Below are positions 9,174-20,030 of a stretch of 64,000 bases of DNA, one piece after another. The notes below the pieces were generated by a model. The model was given only the letters and a program-made list of their open reading frames with translations. It was not told the DNA's origin and did no database searches. The stretch is from NCBI RefSeq assembly GCF_017498085.1, contig NZ_JAGBKM010000005.1, positions 1 through 64,000 on the forward strand, given 5' to 3'. Position 1 is the stretch's first letter; every line of letters begins with the position of its first letter. This DNA is from Psychrobacter coccoides. GTDB lineage: Bacteria > Pseudomonadota > Gammaproteobacteria > Pseudomonadales > Moraxellaceae. Made by a program: the position numbers and the translations under genes.

Positions 9174-9947
9174 ATGAACGCCAAACCTATGACTAATAAA
9201 GACTCTTTTATCTTGACCAGCTATAACATCCATAAAGGTATGTCGCCGCTCAATAGGCAGGTCAAAATGCAAGGCATCGCTCAGGCGCTCGAAGTCGTGG
9301 CTCCAGATATACTGTGTCTACAAGAGGTGCAGGGGCAAAACCTAAAGCGTAATATGCAATATAATGAATATCCAGACCAAGCGCAGCATGAGTGGTTTGG
9401 GGAGTATCTTAAGTTGCAAGACAGTTATGGCAAAAACTCAGAGTATCAAAATGGCCATCATGGCAATGCGGTATTAAGCCGTTTTCCATTAGATCCTAAA
9501 CACAACGTCAATATCACAGTGAATAGACTAGAGCAGCGTGGTGTATTGCATTGTGAGGTTCAGCCGCCCGATTGGGATATGCCGGTGGTGGTGCTTTGTG
9601 CTCATCTAAATCTGTTTGAGCGTGATCGTATCAAGCAATACCAAGCGATCAGCGATTATGTGCGTCATGTTATCGATCCAAAACAGCCATTGATTTTGGC
9701 AGGTGACTTCAATGACTGGAAAAAGCTATCTTGTGACAAGCTGGCAAGTGATCTGGGGATGGTAGAAGCGTTTAAACATTGCCATGGCCAGCTATTGCCC
9801 ACCTTTCCAGCCAAGCTGCCTGTGCTAAGCTTGGATCGTATCTATGTACGCAATCTTTCGATCAAAGACGCTTGGGTTCATACTGGCAAACCATGGTCAA
9901 AGCTGTCTGATCATCTGCCGCTGAGTGCGGAGCTGGGCTTACTGTAA
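9174..9947 (+). CDS. Endonuclease/exonuclease/phosphatase (EEP) family hydrolase
   Basis: 257 residues with the DNase I-like EEP fold: 'TSYNIHKG' (metal-site Asn), 'PDILCLQEVQG' (metal-binding Glu), 'HHGNAVLSRFPL', 'VVLCAHLNLFERDR' (catalytic His), 'PLILAGDFNDW' (Asp/Asn pair), 'LSLDRIYVR' and a final 'KLSDHLPLSAEL' (catalytic Asp-His). It resembles the YbhP group of small EEP proteins. All catalytic positions look intact, so it is probably a metal-dependent phosphodiesterase or phosphatase; substrate unknown. Starts at ATG 9174 or ATG 9189 are both possible, with no strong SD for either. No signal peptide is evident. Confidence 0.88.
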   Translation: MNAKPMTNKDSFILTSYNIHKGMSPLNRQVKMQGIAQALEVVAPDILCLQEVQGQNLKRNMQYNEYPDQAQHEWFGEYLKLQDSYGKNSEYQNGHHGNAVLSRFPLDPKHNVNITVNRLEQRGVLHCEVQPPDWDMPVVVLCAHLNLFERDRIKQYQAISDYVRHVIDPKQPLILAGDFNDWKKLSCDKLASDLGMVEAFKHCHGQLLPTFPAKLPVLSLDRIYVRNLSIKDAWVHTGKPWSKLSDHLPLSAELGLL

Positions 9948-10051
9948 GCTCTGTCGGCTCTTAACGACTGACTTATATCGAGGTAAGCTATAAACCTTAA
10001 CCAACCCCATAATTAATAAAATGACTGAATAATAATATAAGGATATATGAC

Positions 10052-11059
10052 ATGTCTAATACGACTAACAACCAACCACTACCAACCACCCAACACGCTG
10101 TGCTCATTCGTGAGTTTGGTGAACCTGAAGTCATGAACTATCAAGCGGGTGTTGCGGTTCCTGAGCTTAAGGATGAGCAAGTACTGGTAAAAGTTGCATA
10201 TGCCGGTATCAATCCTGTGGATTATAAAACCCGTCAAGGCAAGGGCTGGGGTGCGGACAATATCCGCAAAGAAAAATTTAACCATGATGAACCTGCTATT
10301 TTGGGATTTGATGTGGCAGGTGAGGTGGTCAGCAGTCACAGTGATGCTTTTGCAGCTGGGGACAAAGTCGCTGCCTTAAGCTTTGGCGGTGGTTGCTATG
10401 CTGAGTATGTGGCGGTCGACGCTAAGCTATTAGCAAATGTGCCCGAAACCGTTACATTAAAGCAAGCAGGTGCACTACCTTGTGTGGGCCAAACGGCACT
10501 TCAGTTCGTCAATTTTGCTGATATCAAAGCAGGCGAGCATGTGGTAATGAATGCGCCAGCAGGTGGAGTCGGTCATCTTGTTATCCAACTATTGATGAAC
10601 AAGATCGTACAAGACAATATCAAAGTCACGGTTATCTGTTCGCCAGATAAATATGACAAGCTAGATCAGCTTATTGATAAAAGTCAGTTGTCAGGCTGGA
10701 TTGACTATACCAAAGATGATGACTTCCCAGACGTACAAGCGGATGTATTGCTAGATCTGGTCGGCGATGACGCTGGTGTACGTGCGTTGAGCGTACTTAA
10801 ATCAGGCGGGCGTGTCAATGTACTACCAACCATCTGGGTCGATAAGCTCAAAGAAGCCGGCGCTGATAAAGACTTAAGCGTCGATGGCTATGCGGTCAAA
10901 CCTAATGGTAAAGATATGCAGCAAGTTTTGCAGCAAGTGGCTGATGAAACACTGATTTTGAAGATACAGCAGAGCTATGCATTAGCAGAAGTGGTCGCTG
11001 CTCATCATGAATTACAGCAAGGCGATTCTTTTGGCAAAATCGTACTAGAAGCCAGTTAA
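10052..11059 (+). CDS. NADP-dependent zinc-less alcohol dehydrogenase / quinone oxidoreductase-like
   Basis: 335-residue MDR-superfamily protein. The N-terminal GroES-like domain carries 'VKVAYAGINPVDYKTRQGKG' and 'PAILGFDVAGEVV'. The Rossmann domain has 'GALPCVGQTALQFV', 'EHVVMNAPAGGVGHLVIQLL' and 'VLLDLVGDDAG'. The structural-zinc cysteine cluster of classical ADHs is absent, as in quinone oxidoreductases (Qor/ZTA1-like). It likely reduces quinones or alpha,beta-unsaturated carbonyls with NADPH; the true substrate cannot be read from sequence. It converges with alkB, leaving only 8 bases between the stop codons. Confidence 0.88.
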   Translation: MSNTTNNQPLPTTQHAVLIREFGEPEVMNYQAGVAVPELKDEQVLVKVAYAGINPVDYKTRQGKGWGADNIRKEKFNHDEPAILGFDVAGEVVSSHSDAFAAGDKVAALSFGGGCYAEYVAVDAKLLANVPETVTLKQAGALPCVGQTALQFVNFADIKAGEHVVMNAPAGGVGHLVIQLLMNKIVQDNIKVTVICSPDKYDKLDQLIDKSQLSGWIDYTKDDDFPDVQADVLLDLVGDDAGVRALSVLKSGGRVNVLPTIWVDKLKEAGADKDLSVDGYAVKPNGKDMQQVLQQVADETLILKIQQSYALAEVVAAHHELQQGDSFGKIVLEAS

Positions 11060-11067
11060 TCAAGGAT

Positions 11068-11682
11068 TTATATCGTCAGCATGCGACGAAAGGTCAGACT
11101 GATACGACCGTCATTGACCTTTTTGGTCTTAGTAATGGTGTGCCTCCAAAACATTTGAGTATCACCATGCATGACGATCAGCTGACCGGACTCAAGATAA
11201 ATCTCGACTTTATCTTGAGTTTTTTTGTGTTTGAGGACAAATTTACGGGTAGCGCCCAAAGATAATGAGGCAATAATCGGCTGAGCGCCGAGCTCCTTTT
11301 CATCATCTGCGTGATAGCCCATCCCTTCGCTACCTGAAGGGTAGTAGTTCAGTAGGCACGAATTAAACTCAGTATGGATCCCTATCTTTGCCAGCTGATT
11401 TTCAATGTATTGTTTCACATGAAACACTGTGTCTGACCACGGAATGCTTTGGCGAGCATGACCAGAGTAGTGATAGCTGAGATCTTTATCACCCATCCAA
11501 ACGATTTGACGCCTGGTGATATGAGTCTTGCCAAACAGCGTCACGATATCTGCCTGCCAAGGCAGCTCGGTTAGTAAAGTGTCATAAAGCTTAGCAGAAT
11601 GCTCGATAATAATACCTAAATCATTGACCTTACCCTCATATGGCAGTAGGTTGGTGGGCGTGTGAGTAAATTGGTCAGTCAT
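11068..11682 (-). CDS. alkB: AlkB-family alpha-ketoglutarate-dependent DNA repair dioxygenase
   Basis: 204 residues, the size of ALKBH2/3-like bacterial AlkB proteins. The Fe(II) triad is visible as His124-x-Asp126 in 'GMGYHADDEKELG' and His181 in 'MFWRHTITKT'. The 2-oxoglutarate-binding arginines sit in R193-ISLTF-R199, the family RxNxTxR variant. The substrate-lid region 'TRRQIVWMGD' precedes it. Such enzymes oxidatively remove N1-methyladenine and N3-methylcytosine lesions. Its ATG overlaps the stop of the upstream hydrolase gene by 4 bases, so the pair is co-translated. Confidence 0.93.
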   Translation of the reverse strand: MTDQFTHTPTNLLPYEGKVNDLGIIIEHSAKLYDTLLTELPWQADIVTLFGKTHITRRQIVWMGDKDLSYHYSGHARQSIPWSDTVFHVKQYIENQLAKIGIHTEFNSCLLNYYPSGSEGMGYHADDEKELGAQPIIASLSLGATRKFVLKHKKTQDKVEIYLESGQLIVMHGDTQMFWRHTITKTKKVNDGRISLTFRRMLTI

Positions 11683-12590
11683 GACTTGGCTTGTGTCCCA
11701 TTCCGATAGCGCTCATAAATCATTTGAGCGCATAATTCAGGTGCTTCCATGGGTAAGAGATGACCGTAGTCAGGTAAGGTGATGATATGCTGGTCAGGAA
11801 CCACGCTTTGCCAGCTGTTGCGCACCTTATCACTATTGAATACCGAAGGCTTGGCGAGTATCAGCGTGTAGGGCGTGTTGTTTTTGTTCAGCGTTTTTAG
11901 GGCGCTGGTGATATAAGGCGTGCCAAAATAACTGGCTAGCTCTTGCTCGGGTTTAAATAGTAACGTATAGCGACCATCATCGGTTTTGACTAAGCTTTGG
12001 TTTGCAAGGGTGCGCAGATGCTCATCGCTGATGCGTTTAAAGGCTCGATGCTGGCGTAAGTACTGATAGTAGTCATCGATACTCGTCCAGTATCGCTGTT
12101 TTTTACGAGTGCTTTTAAAGGGTTCTTGGGTCATCAGTAGTCGCCGAGGAATACGGCTATAGAGCAAGGTTTGCGGCTTGGTAAAGGTCACAGGATCGAT
12201 AAGGTATAACTGCGAAAACAAATCAGGACGCTGGGCCGCGGCCATTGCTGTCGCACTTGCGCCTTGTGAGTGGCCAATACCGACGATAGGTTTGTCTTGA
12301 GTTTTTTCTAGATACTCAATCAGCACCGCAGCGTCTTGTTCACGAGTCATCACTTTATCTATCGGTTCGTCATACCAGTAGCCACGCATCGCCAGAGCGC
12401 TCAGCTCAAACCCTGCTGTCAGCGCTGTCAATAAAGGCTTATAAGTGCCAACTGTAAAACCATTGCCACCATAAAAATGTGCTGCTGGCTTTTTATGGTG
12501 TTGATTACTATGAGCTTGCTCCAAACTCGATAAGTGGTAATAGCGTGCAAGCTTACCATTTATGTCGATACTTTTTGCATATGTTTCCAT
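11679..12590 (-). CDS. Alpha/beta-fold hydrolase
   Basis: 303 residues. The nucleophile elbow is 'GIGHSQGAS' with Ser108; the oxyanion segment 'AHFYGGNGFTVGTY' lies near residues 37-50; and the late His is in 'LPDYGHLLPMEAPELC' near 276. This is the serine hydrolase fold of esterases, haloalkane-dehalogenase-like and proline-iminopeptidase-like enzymes. Basic stretches around residues 150-185 form the cap region. It sits directly upstream of alkB (ATGA overlap) and just downstream of the ABC exporter, all on the minus strand. Substrate unknown. Confidence 0.88.
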   Translation of the reverse strand: METYAKSIDINGKLARYYHLSSLEQAHSNQHHKKPAAHFYGGNGFTVGTYKPLLTALTAGFELSALAMRGYWYDEPIDKVMTREQDAAVLIEYLEKTQDKPIVGIGHSQGASATAMAAAQRPDLFSQLYLIDPVTFTKPQTLLYSRIPRRLLMTQEPFKSTRKKQRYWTSIDDYYQYLRQHRAFKRISDEHLRTLANQSLVKTDDGRYTLLFKPEQELASYFGTPYITSALKTLNKNNTPYTLILAKPSVFNSDKVRNSWQSVVPDQHIITLPDYGHLLPMEAPELCAQMIYERYRNGTQAKS

Positions 12591-12621
12591 AACAACAATC
12601 CCACTCTATGAGCTAAACGCA

Positions 12622-14538
12622 CTAACTGTCTTCTCCTAAGAACCCACCGCTTTGACGCTGCCACAAGCGTGCGTACACCCCGTTTAATGCCAACAGCTCA
12701 TCATGGCTGCCTTGTTCAATGATATGACCTTGATCCATCACGACCAGTCTGTCTAAAGCGGCAATGGTCGACAGCCGATGGGCAATGGCGATGACGGTTT
12801 TGCCAGTCATGATGTCATTGAGGCTTTCGGTAATGGCAAACTCAATCTCAGAATCCAACGCGCTAGTGGCTTCATCTAAAAGTAAAATAGGGGCGTTTTT
12901 TAGCATAACACGAGAAATGGCAATGCGCTGACGCTGACCACCAGAGAGTTTGACTCCACGTTCACCGACTTGGGTATCAAGACCTGTGTTGCCTTTGTCG
13001 TCATATAAGTCTTTAATAAAATCCCATGCCTGTGCTTGTTTGGCGGCATGAATGATTTCTTCATCAGTCGCATCGGGGCGACCATAGGCGATGTTTTCAC
13101 GCACGGTGCGATGCAGTAGTGAAGTATCTTGGGTGACCATACCAATTTGTTGCCGTAAGGACTCTTGCGTCACCTCGTCTATGGCTTGCCCATCTATCCG
13201 TATTTTACCGCTATCGACATCAAAGAAGCGCAATAGTAAATTTACCAAAGTTGACTTACCCGCTCCTGAGCGCCCGACCAAACCAATCTTCTCACCTGGT
13301 TTGATATCCAAGTAAAAGTTATCTAATAGTTTGATTTGTGACGTGTTTAGCGCGGTGGCGGCAGTATCAACCTCATCAATACGCTCACCTTCGACGTCGG
13401 TGTTTTCTTCACTTTCATAACTAAAGTCAACATGGTCAAACACAATGTGCCCATCAGTGACCCTAAGCGCTGGTGCATTGGGCTTATCGACGATGGTTTG
13501 CGGTGCAGACAAGGTGCGCATACCATCTTGTACCGTACCGATACTCTCAAATAAGCTGGCGGTCTGCCACATAATCCATCGGGTTAGACCGTTGAGACGC
13601 AGTGCCATGGCGGTAGCTGCAGCAATGGCACCGACGCCAACCGCACCTTGATGCCATAAATATAACCCAATCCCCGCCGTACTACTCACTAGAATAACGC
13701 TAATCAGATGGGTTGAGACTTCCAGATAGCTGACCCAGCGCATCTGCGCATGTACCGTGCCCAAAAACTGGTTCATGGCATTTTTGGCATAACCCAGCTC
13801 ACGGTGCGAATGACTAAAGAGCTTGACGGTCATAATATTGGCATAAGCATCGGTGATACGGCCAACCATCAAGGCACGGGCATCGGCTTGTACGATAGCG
13901 GTACGCTTGAGCCGAGGAATAAAGAACCAAATGGTCAGGCCCACCAGCACAAACCAAGCAATGAAGGGGATTAGTAAAAGATGATCTAAATTAAATAAAA
14001 TCACCCCTGAGGTGATAAAGTAAACCGAGACATACATAAACATATCTGTCACGGTCATCACCGTATCACGCACCGCAAGCGCCGTCTGCATAACCTTAGC
14101 GGACACTCGACCAGAAAACTCATCTTGATAAAACTGCATCGATTGCCCAAGCATGCGCTGATGAAAGCGCCAGCGCATCTGCATCGGAAACACGCCTTGG
14201 AGGGTTTGAAAATGAATAAATGATGACAAAGCAATCCAGAACGGGCTTAATAGCATTACGGCAAACATCAGCAGCAGCATATCGCCTTTTTCTGCCCATA
14301 ACGTCGTTGGCGTATAAATGCCAAGCCAGTCGACTATGTCGCCAATCCACGCAAACAGCATCGCCTCGTATATCCCGATACCGGCGGATAAAACCATAAA
14401 CAGCAGTAGCCAACCACGCAGACCTTTGGTACAGGCCCACAAAAACTTCAGCAGTCCATCGCGCGGGGAGGGCAGCGGCATAGGGGATTCAGGAAAGGCT
14501 GGCAGGCGGGTTTCAAAAAATCGAAATAGAGCATTCAT
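12622..14538 (-). CDS. ABC transporter, fused permease and ATP-binding protein
   Basis: About 638 residues from ATG 14538; a TTG at 14553 would add five. The N-terminal ~350 residues have six hydrophobic segments of a type-1 exporter membrane domain. The C-terminal nucleotide-binding domain shows Walker A 'GRSGAGKST' (~417-425), signature 'LSGGQRQRIAISR' (~532-544), Walker B 'ILLLDEATSALDSE' and switch His 'AIAHRLST'. An acidic insert ('EENTDVEGERIDEVDTAA') sits before Walker A. The half-transporter likely works as a homodimer exporting a lipid, peptide or drug. It resembles MsbA/multidrug types, but substrate cannot be assigned. Confidence 0.92.
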   Translation of the reverse strand: MNALFRFFETRLPAFPESPMPLPSPRDGLLKFLWACTKGLRGWLLLFMVLSAGIGIYEAMLFAWIGDIVDWLGIYTPTTLWAEKGDMLLLMFAVMLLSPFWIALSSFIHFQTLQGVFPMQMRWRFHQRMLGQSMQFYQDEFSGRVSAKVMQTALAVRDTVMTVTDMFMYVSVYFITSGVILFNLDHLLLIPFIAWFVLVGLTIWFFIPRLKRTAIVQADARALMVGRITDAYANIMTVKLFSHSHRELGYAKNAMNQFLGTVHAQMRWVSYLEVSTHLISVILVSSTAGIGLYLWHQGAVGVGAIAAATAMALRLNGLTRWIMWQTASLFESIGTVQDGMRTLSAPQTIVDKPNAPALRVTDGHIVFDHVDFSYESEENTDVEGERIDEVDTAATALNTSQIKLLDNFYLDIKPGEKIGLVGRSGAGKSTLVNLLLRFFDVDSGKIRIDGQAIDEVTQESLRQQIGMVTQDTSLLHRTVRENIAYGRPDATDEEIIHAAKQAQAWDFIKDLYDDKGNTGLDTQVGERGVKLSGGQRQRIAISRVMLKNAPILLLDEATSALDSEIEFAITESLNDIMTGKTVIAIAHRLSTIAALDRLVVMDQGHIIEQGSHDELLALNGVYARLWQRQSGGFLGEDS

Positions 14539-14866
14539 AAGCAATAGCAACACGTCAAGATGATCGATATTGTCAACAATAATAGATCTCTTGAGTTATT
14601 ATTTATAATAAAGAAATAGCAGGATAGTGTAGCAAAACTTCGTAATCAGCCCTGCATGCTAATTGTAATTTGAACGCTATAGGTCGCATTGGTCATAAGC
14701 CCATAAAACAATTATAAATAGATTGCGGTGTAAGAAATACTTTGTTACATTCTATACGTTTGTTTTGACTTCAGAGGATTGCCGTCAGAAGTCATTAAAA
14801 AAATAACGCTAAAGTAAATATGCCCATAATAAATACGCAGCTTGCGAATCAATAAGGTAGAAGGGA
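14539..14866. other. Divergent intergenic region, ABC exporter / EamA
   Basis: AT-rich, presumably holding two divergent promoters. No hairpin with T-tract, repeat or ORF was recognised. Confidence 0.35.
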
Positions 14867-15745
14867 ATGATGTATTTAATCATTGCAGTACTCTGTAGTG
14901 TTGCCGTCTCTGTATTGCTAAAAGTATTACGCCAAAAAAACATCGACATTCGTCAAACCATCGTTGCAGGGTATCCTGTGGCCTTTTTGCTGACTTGGTG
15001 GTTGCTAAAGCCAGATGTTAGCAGTATGGGCACTTTGGGCGATGCATGGGGTATTATCATTGCACTTGGCATCTTATTACCTGCTGTCTTTGTCATCCTT
15101 GGACGAGCGATCGAGGCGGTCGGTATGGTCGCAACCGATGCCGCCCAGCGTTTGTCATTGATTATCCCTATTGTTGCAGCGTTTTTATGGTTTGGCGACG
15201 TGCTCACAGGTACGCGCATAATTGGATTGATATTGGGTTTTTTAGCACTTGGCGCATTGGTCTATCGTCCGCAGCAAATCACTCATATACAAACCTCTAG
15301 TACGACGACAGTTACTCGCAACCTAGCATTACGCACACCGTTTTGGTTATTTGGGGTCTGGGCAGGCTACGGTGTCATTGATATCTTATTCAAACAAGTC
15401 GCCAAACAGGGTGCCGCTTTTCCTTTGACTTTATTTGTGAGTTTTGGAATGGCGGGGGTATTATTGTTTCTTTACCTGCTGCTGACTCGGGTGCGGTGGC
15501 AGAGTAATGCTCTAATAGCAGGGCTGCTACTCGGTGTGCTAAACATGGGTAATATCTATGCCTATGTGCGTGCGCATCAGGTACTGTCTGATTCGCCCAG
15601 TATTGTGTTTACCGGTATGAACGTCGGTGTGATTACAGTAGCAGCCATCATTGGGGTTGGGGTGTTCAAAGAGCGCCTTAATCGCATTAATATACTTGGA
15701 ATAGTACTCGCAGTGAGCTGTGTGGCAGTTTTGTTTTTGGCTTAA
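14867..15745 (+). CDS. EamA/DMT-superfamily transporter
   Basis: 292 residues, almost entirely hydrophobic, with about ten membrane helices in two homologous halves, as in EamA drug/metabolite transporters. Helix 1 begins at residue 2 ('YLIIAVLCSVAVSVLLKVL'). The last helix, 'INILGIVLAVSCVAVLFLA', follows the conserved 'FKERLNRINILGI' (EamA-type E-x-L). A GAAGGGA Shine-Dalgarno precedes two adjacent ATG codons. Substrate unknown. Confidence 0.85.
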   Translation: MMYLIIAVLCSVAVSVLLKVLRQKNIDIRQTIVAGYPVAFLLTWWLLKPDVSSMGTLGDAWGIIIALGILLPAVFVILGRAIEAVGMVATDAAQRLSLIIPIVAAFLWFGDVLTGTRIIGLILGFLALGALVYRPQQITHIQTSSTTTVTRNLALRTPFWLFGVWAGYGVIDILFKQVAKQGAAFPLTLFVSFGMAGVLLFLYLLLTRVRWQSNALIAGLLLGVLNMGNIYAYVRAHQVLSDSPSIVFTGMNVGVITVAAIIGVGVFKERLNRINILGIVLAVSCVAVLFLA

Positions 15746-16065
15746 ACAGCTTTTATATAGCATAACCAATAAAAAAAGGTGACTGATGCCACGATATTTG
15801 CTCGTCAATTAACGCTTCCGTTTGTATATTCTTCTTGCGATATATATACTAACTCATAATGATGGTCTACAAAATACCAACAATTGTTCTAGGAAGGTGC
15901 TTATTCTTAACTGACTGAATATAGGCACAAAGCATGGTGTGTGGTAAAGTTGTCTATGATTCGATGACGTATAAACGCTTATAACTCATCTAATATACAA
16001 CATCTAATGCACAACGTATCACAATAAAAACTGACCCTTATTAATAAGTATAGGATGAACACTTA
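15746..16065. other. Intergenic spacer upstream of fda
   Basis: 320 bases without a recognisable gene, repeat or RNA. It probably carries the aldolase promoter. No clear terminator was found for the EamA gene. Confidence 0.35.
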
Positions 16066-16956
16066 ATGGAATACCAAAAGCAATTACAACGCATAAAAAA
16101 CGATTCAGGCTTTATCGCTGCACTGGATCAAAGTGGTGGCAGCACGCCCAAAGCGCTGGAGAATTATGGCGTGAGTGGCGATGAGTATGATAATGACGAA
16201 GCCATGTTTGATTTGGTGCATGAGATGCGAGCTCGTATCATGACCTGCGATAGTTTTGACAATGAGCGTGTCCTTGGTGCTATTTTGTTTGAAGATACCA
16301 TGGATCGTGAAGTCAATGGTAAGCCCACGGCTAACTATCTATGGGAAGATAAAAACATCGTACCATTTCTAAAGGTCGATAAAGGCTTGGCTGAGCAAAT
16401 GAGTGGCGTGCAAGTGATGCGTCCTATGCCTGACTTAGAGGCACTATTGGATAAAGCTAAAAAGTATCCCGTCTTTGGTACCAAGATGCGCTCAGTTATT
16501 TATGAGCCAAACACTGATGGTATCAAAAAGGTGGTGCAGCAGCAGTTTGATGTGGCCAAACAGATCCTCTCCAAAGGCCTTATGCCGATCGTTGAGCCTG
16601 AAGTGGACATCAATAGTAAAGACAAGCACGAGTGCGAGCTGTTGTTAAAAGCAGACATCTTACGTAATCTTGAGCGTCTAAATGACGATCAGCAGGTAAT
16701 GCTCAAACTGACACTGCCAGAAGAAGGCGGCTTTTATCAAGAACTGATCGATCATCCCAAGGTACTAAAAGTCGTGGCCTTATCGGGTGGTTATAGCCGT
16801 CAAAATGCTTGTGATAAGCTCGAACAAAATCCAGGTATGATTGCCAGTTTCTCGCGTGCTTTCACTGAAGGCTTGAGTAAGCAGCAAAGCGATAAAGAGT
16901 TCGCAGATACTATTGATGCGTCTATTGATAAGATTTATAAAGCGTCAAAAGTATAA
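16066..16956 (+). CDS. fda: Fructose-bisphosphate aldolase class I
   Basis: 296 residues of the short bacterial class I aldolase type (as in Staphylococcus Fda). It begins 'MEYQKQLQRIKNDSGFIAALDQSGGSTP' (family start, given in part). It carries 'VPFLKVDKGL', 'FGTKMRSVI', 'PIVEPEVDI' and 'VMLKLTLPEE', where the Lys is the expected Schiff-base residue. It cleaves fructose-1,6-bisphosphate to DHAP and glyceraldehyde-3-phosphate without metal. In Moraxellaceae, which often lack phosphofructokinase, the flux is probably gluconeogenic (inference). It is monocistronic with its own terminator. Confidence 0.95.
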   Translation: MEYQKQLQRIKNDSGFIAALDQSGGSTPKALENYGVSGDEYDNDEAMFDLVHEMRARIMTCDSFDNERVLGAILFEDTMDREVNGKPTANYLWEDKNIVPFLKVDKGLAEQMSGVQVMRPMPDLEALLDKAKKYPVFGTKMRSVIYEPNTDGIKKVVQQQFDVAKQILSKGLMPIVEPEVDINSKDKHECELLLKADILRNLERLNDDQQVMLKLTLPEEGGFYQELIDHPKVLKVVALSGGYSRQNACDKLEQNPGMIASFSRAFTEGLSKQQSDKEFADTIDASIDKIYKASKV

Positions 16957-16977
16957 AACTCCTATCTTTTTGACCTC

Positions 16978-17028
16978 CAAAAAAAGCTTACCTCTGATTA
17001 AATCAGGGATAAGCTTTTATTTTATAGG
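16978..17028 (+). terminator. Terminator after fda, also usable by thiC
   Basis: A long stem: AAAAGCTTA at the left and TAAGCTTTT at the right enclose an inner CTGATT/AATCAG hairpin. A-tract and T-rich flanks suit both the convergent fda and thiC transcripts. Confidence 0.8.
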
Positions 17029-17046
17029 ATAAGAAAAGCAGCTAAG

Positions 17047-19302
<2,256 letters not shown>

Positions 19303-19437
19303 AAGTGCTGAAGACTTCCCTGCGTCGGTACTAACCGCATCAGGTTCGGCGGGTGATCTCTCAGCGAATGTACCAAGGCGAATACTTTAATAAAACAAGT
19401 TTAGTAAAGCGAGCCTTCAATACACCGCACCCCGAGT
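19303..19437 (-). promoter_or_regulatory. TPP riboswitch (THI element) controlling thiC
   Basis: Read on the minus strand this contains the thi-box core: CTGAGAGATCACCC, then CGAACCTGATGCGGTTAGTA, then CGACGCAGGGAAG. The 5' arm GGGGTGC (plus-strand 19,428-19,435) is the partner of the closing stem near GCACTT. The arm between P1 and the conserved core is long (an extended P3 of about 60 nt). It lies in the leader about 260 bases before the thiC ATG, leaving room for an expression platform. TPP binding is expected to repress thiC. Confidence 0.93.
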
Positions 19438-19517
19438 CTGTCAGTGTTGTGAGTTTTTATACTAACAAAGTTTGACGATGAAACCTAGGGCTCATCGATT
19501 AAAAACGGGTGAGAATA

Positions 19518-19808
19518 CTAGGTCTCTGGTGTCCAGCCTTGCGGGCGCTCATAGTCTTCATTGTCCAAGAACTTGTTACGCTGCTCAGTTAGAAACTTTT
19601 TGGCCTCAGGGTCCATCATGCTCAGATGGTTCTCATTAATCAGCATGGTCTGTAGCTCAAGCCACTCTTGCCATGCTTTATCAGAGACGGTTTCTTGTAG
19701 TGCTTGTCCAGCTTTATTAGGAAAAGGTGGATGCGGCATCTTAGGCAAGTCTTGCTGATATTTTCGGCAAAAAACCGTATTGGCCTGCGGATTAAAGGTC
19801 TCAGTCAT
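19518..19808 (-). CDS. yggX: Fe(2+)-trafficking / oxidative damage protection protein YggX
   Basis: 96 residues. Family hallmarks: '[19 protein letters not shown]' (conserved Cys), '[19 protein letters not shown]' (the QTMLINE motif) and '[17 protein letters not shown]'. It is a small cytoplasmic protein linked to protection of labile Fe-S clusters from oxidants. A short N-terminal extension (~10 residues) precedes the usual start. Coding-strand SD 'AAGGAGAC' lies before the ATG. It sits upstream of the thiC riboswitch on the same strand, but with its own leader. Confidence 0.96.
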   Translation of the reverse strand: MTETFNPQANTVFCRKYQQDLPKMPHPPFPNKAGQALQETVSDKAWQEWLELQTMLINENHLSMMDPEAKKFLTEQRNKFLDNEDYERPQGWTPET

Positions 19809-19959
19809 GTCAGTCTCCTTAATGATGTCAATACTGACTCATAAAAATATGTTTATCCGCCTATGATAGCGCTCTTAGTCAATTTAGCAAAGGCTATCGA
19901 GTATATACAAGGTAACAACCACCCTGATGACCGACATATTTAAATCACAACTGACCTAA

Positions 19960-19994
19960 ATGCCAACACCCGCCTGAATAGCGGGTGTTGGTAA
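19960..19994 (-). terminator. Hairpin downstream of argH
   Basis: CCAACACCCGC (19963-19973) and GCGGGTGTTGG (19981-19991) form an 11-bp GC-rich perfect stem with a 7-nt loop, 40 bases past the argH stop. No clear U-tract follows, so it may be a 3' stabiliser or a weak terminator. Confidence 0.55.
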
Positions 19995-20030
19995 GTGATG
20001 GCTGATACGGATACGATTGTAAAGTAGCGC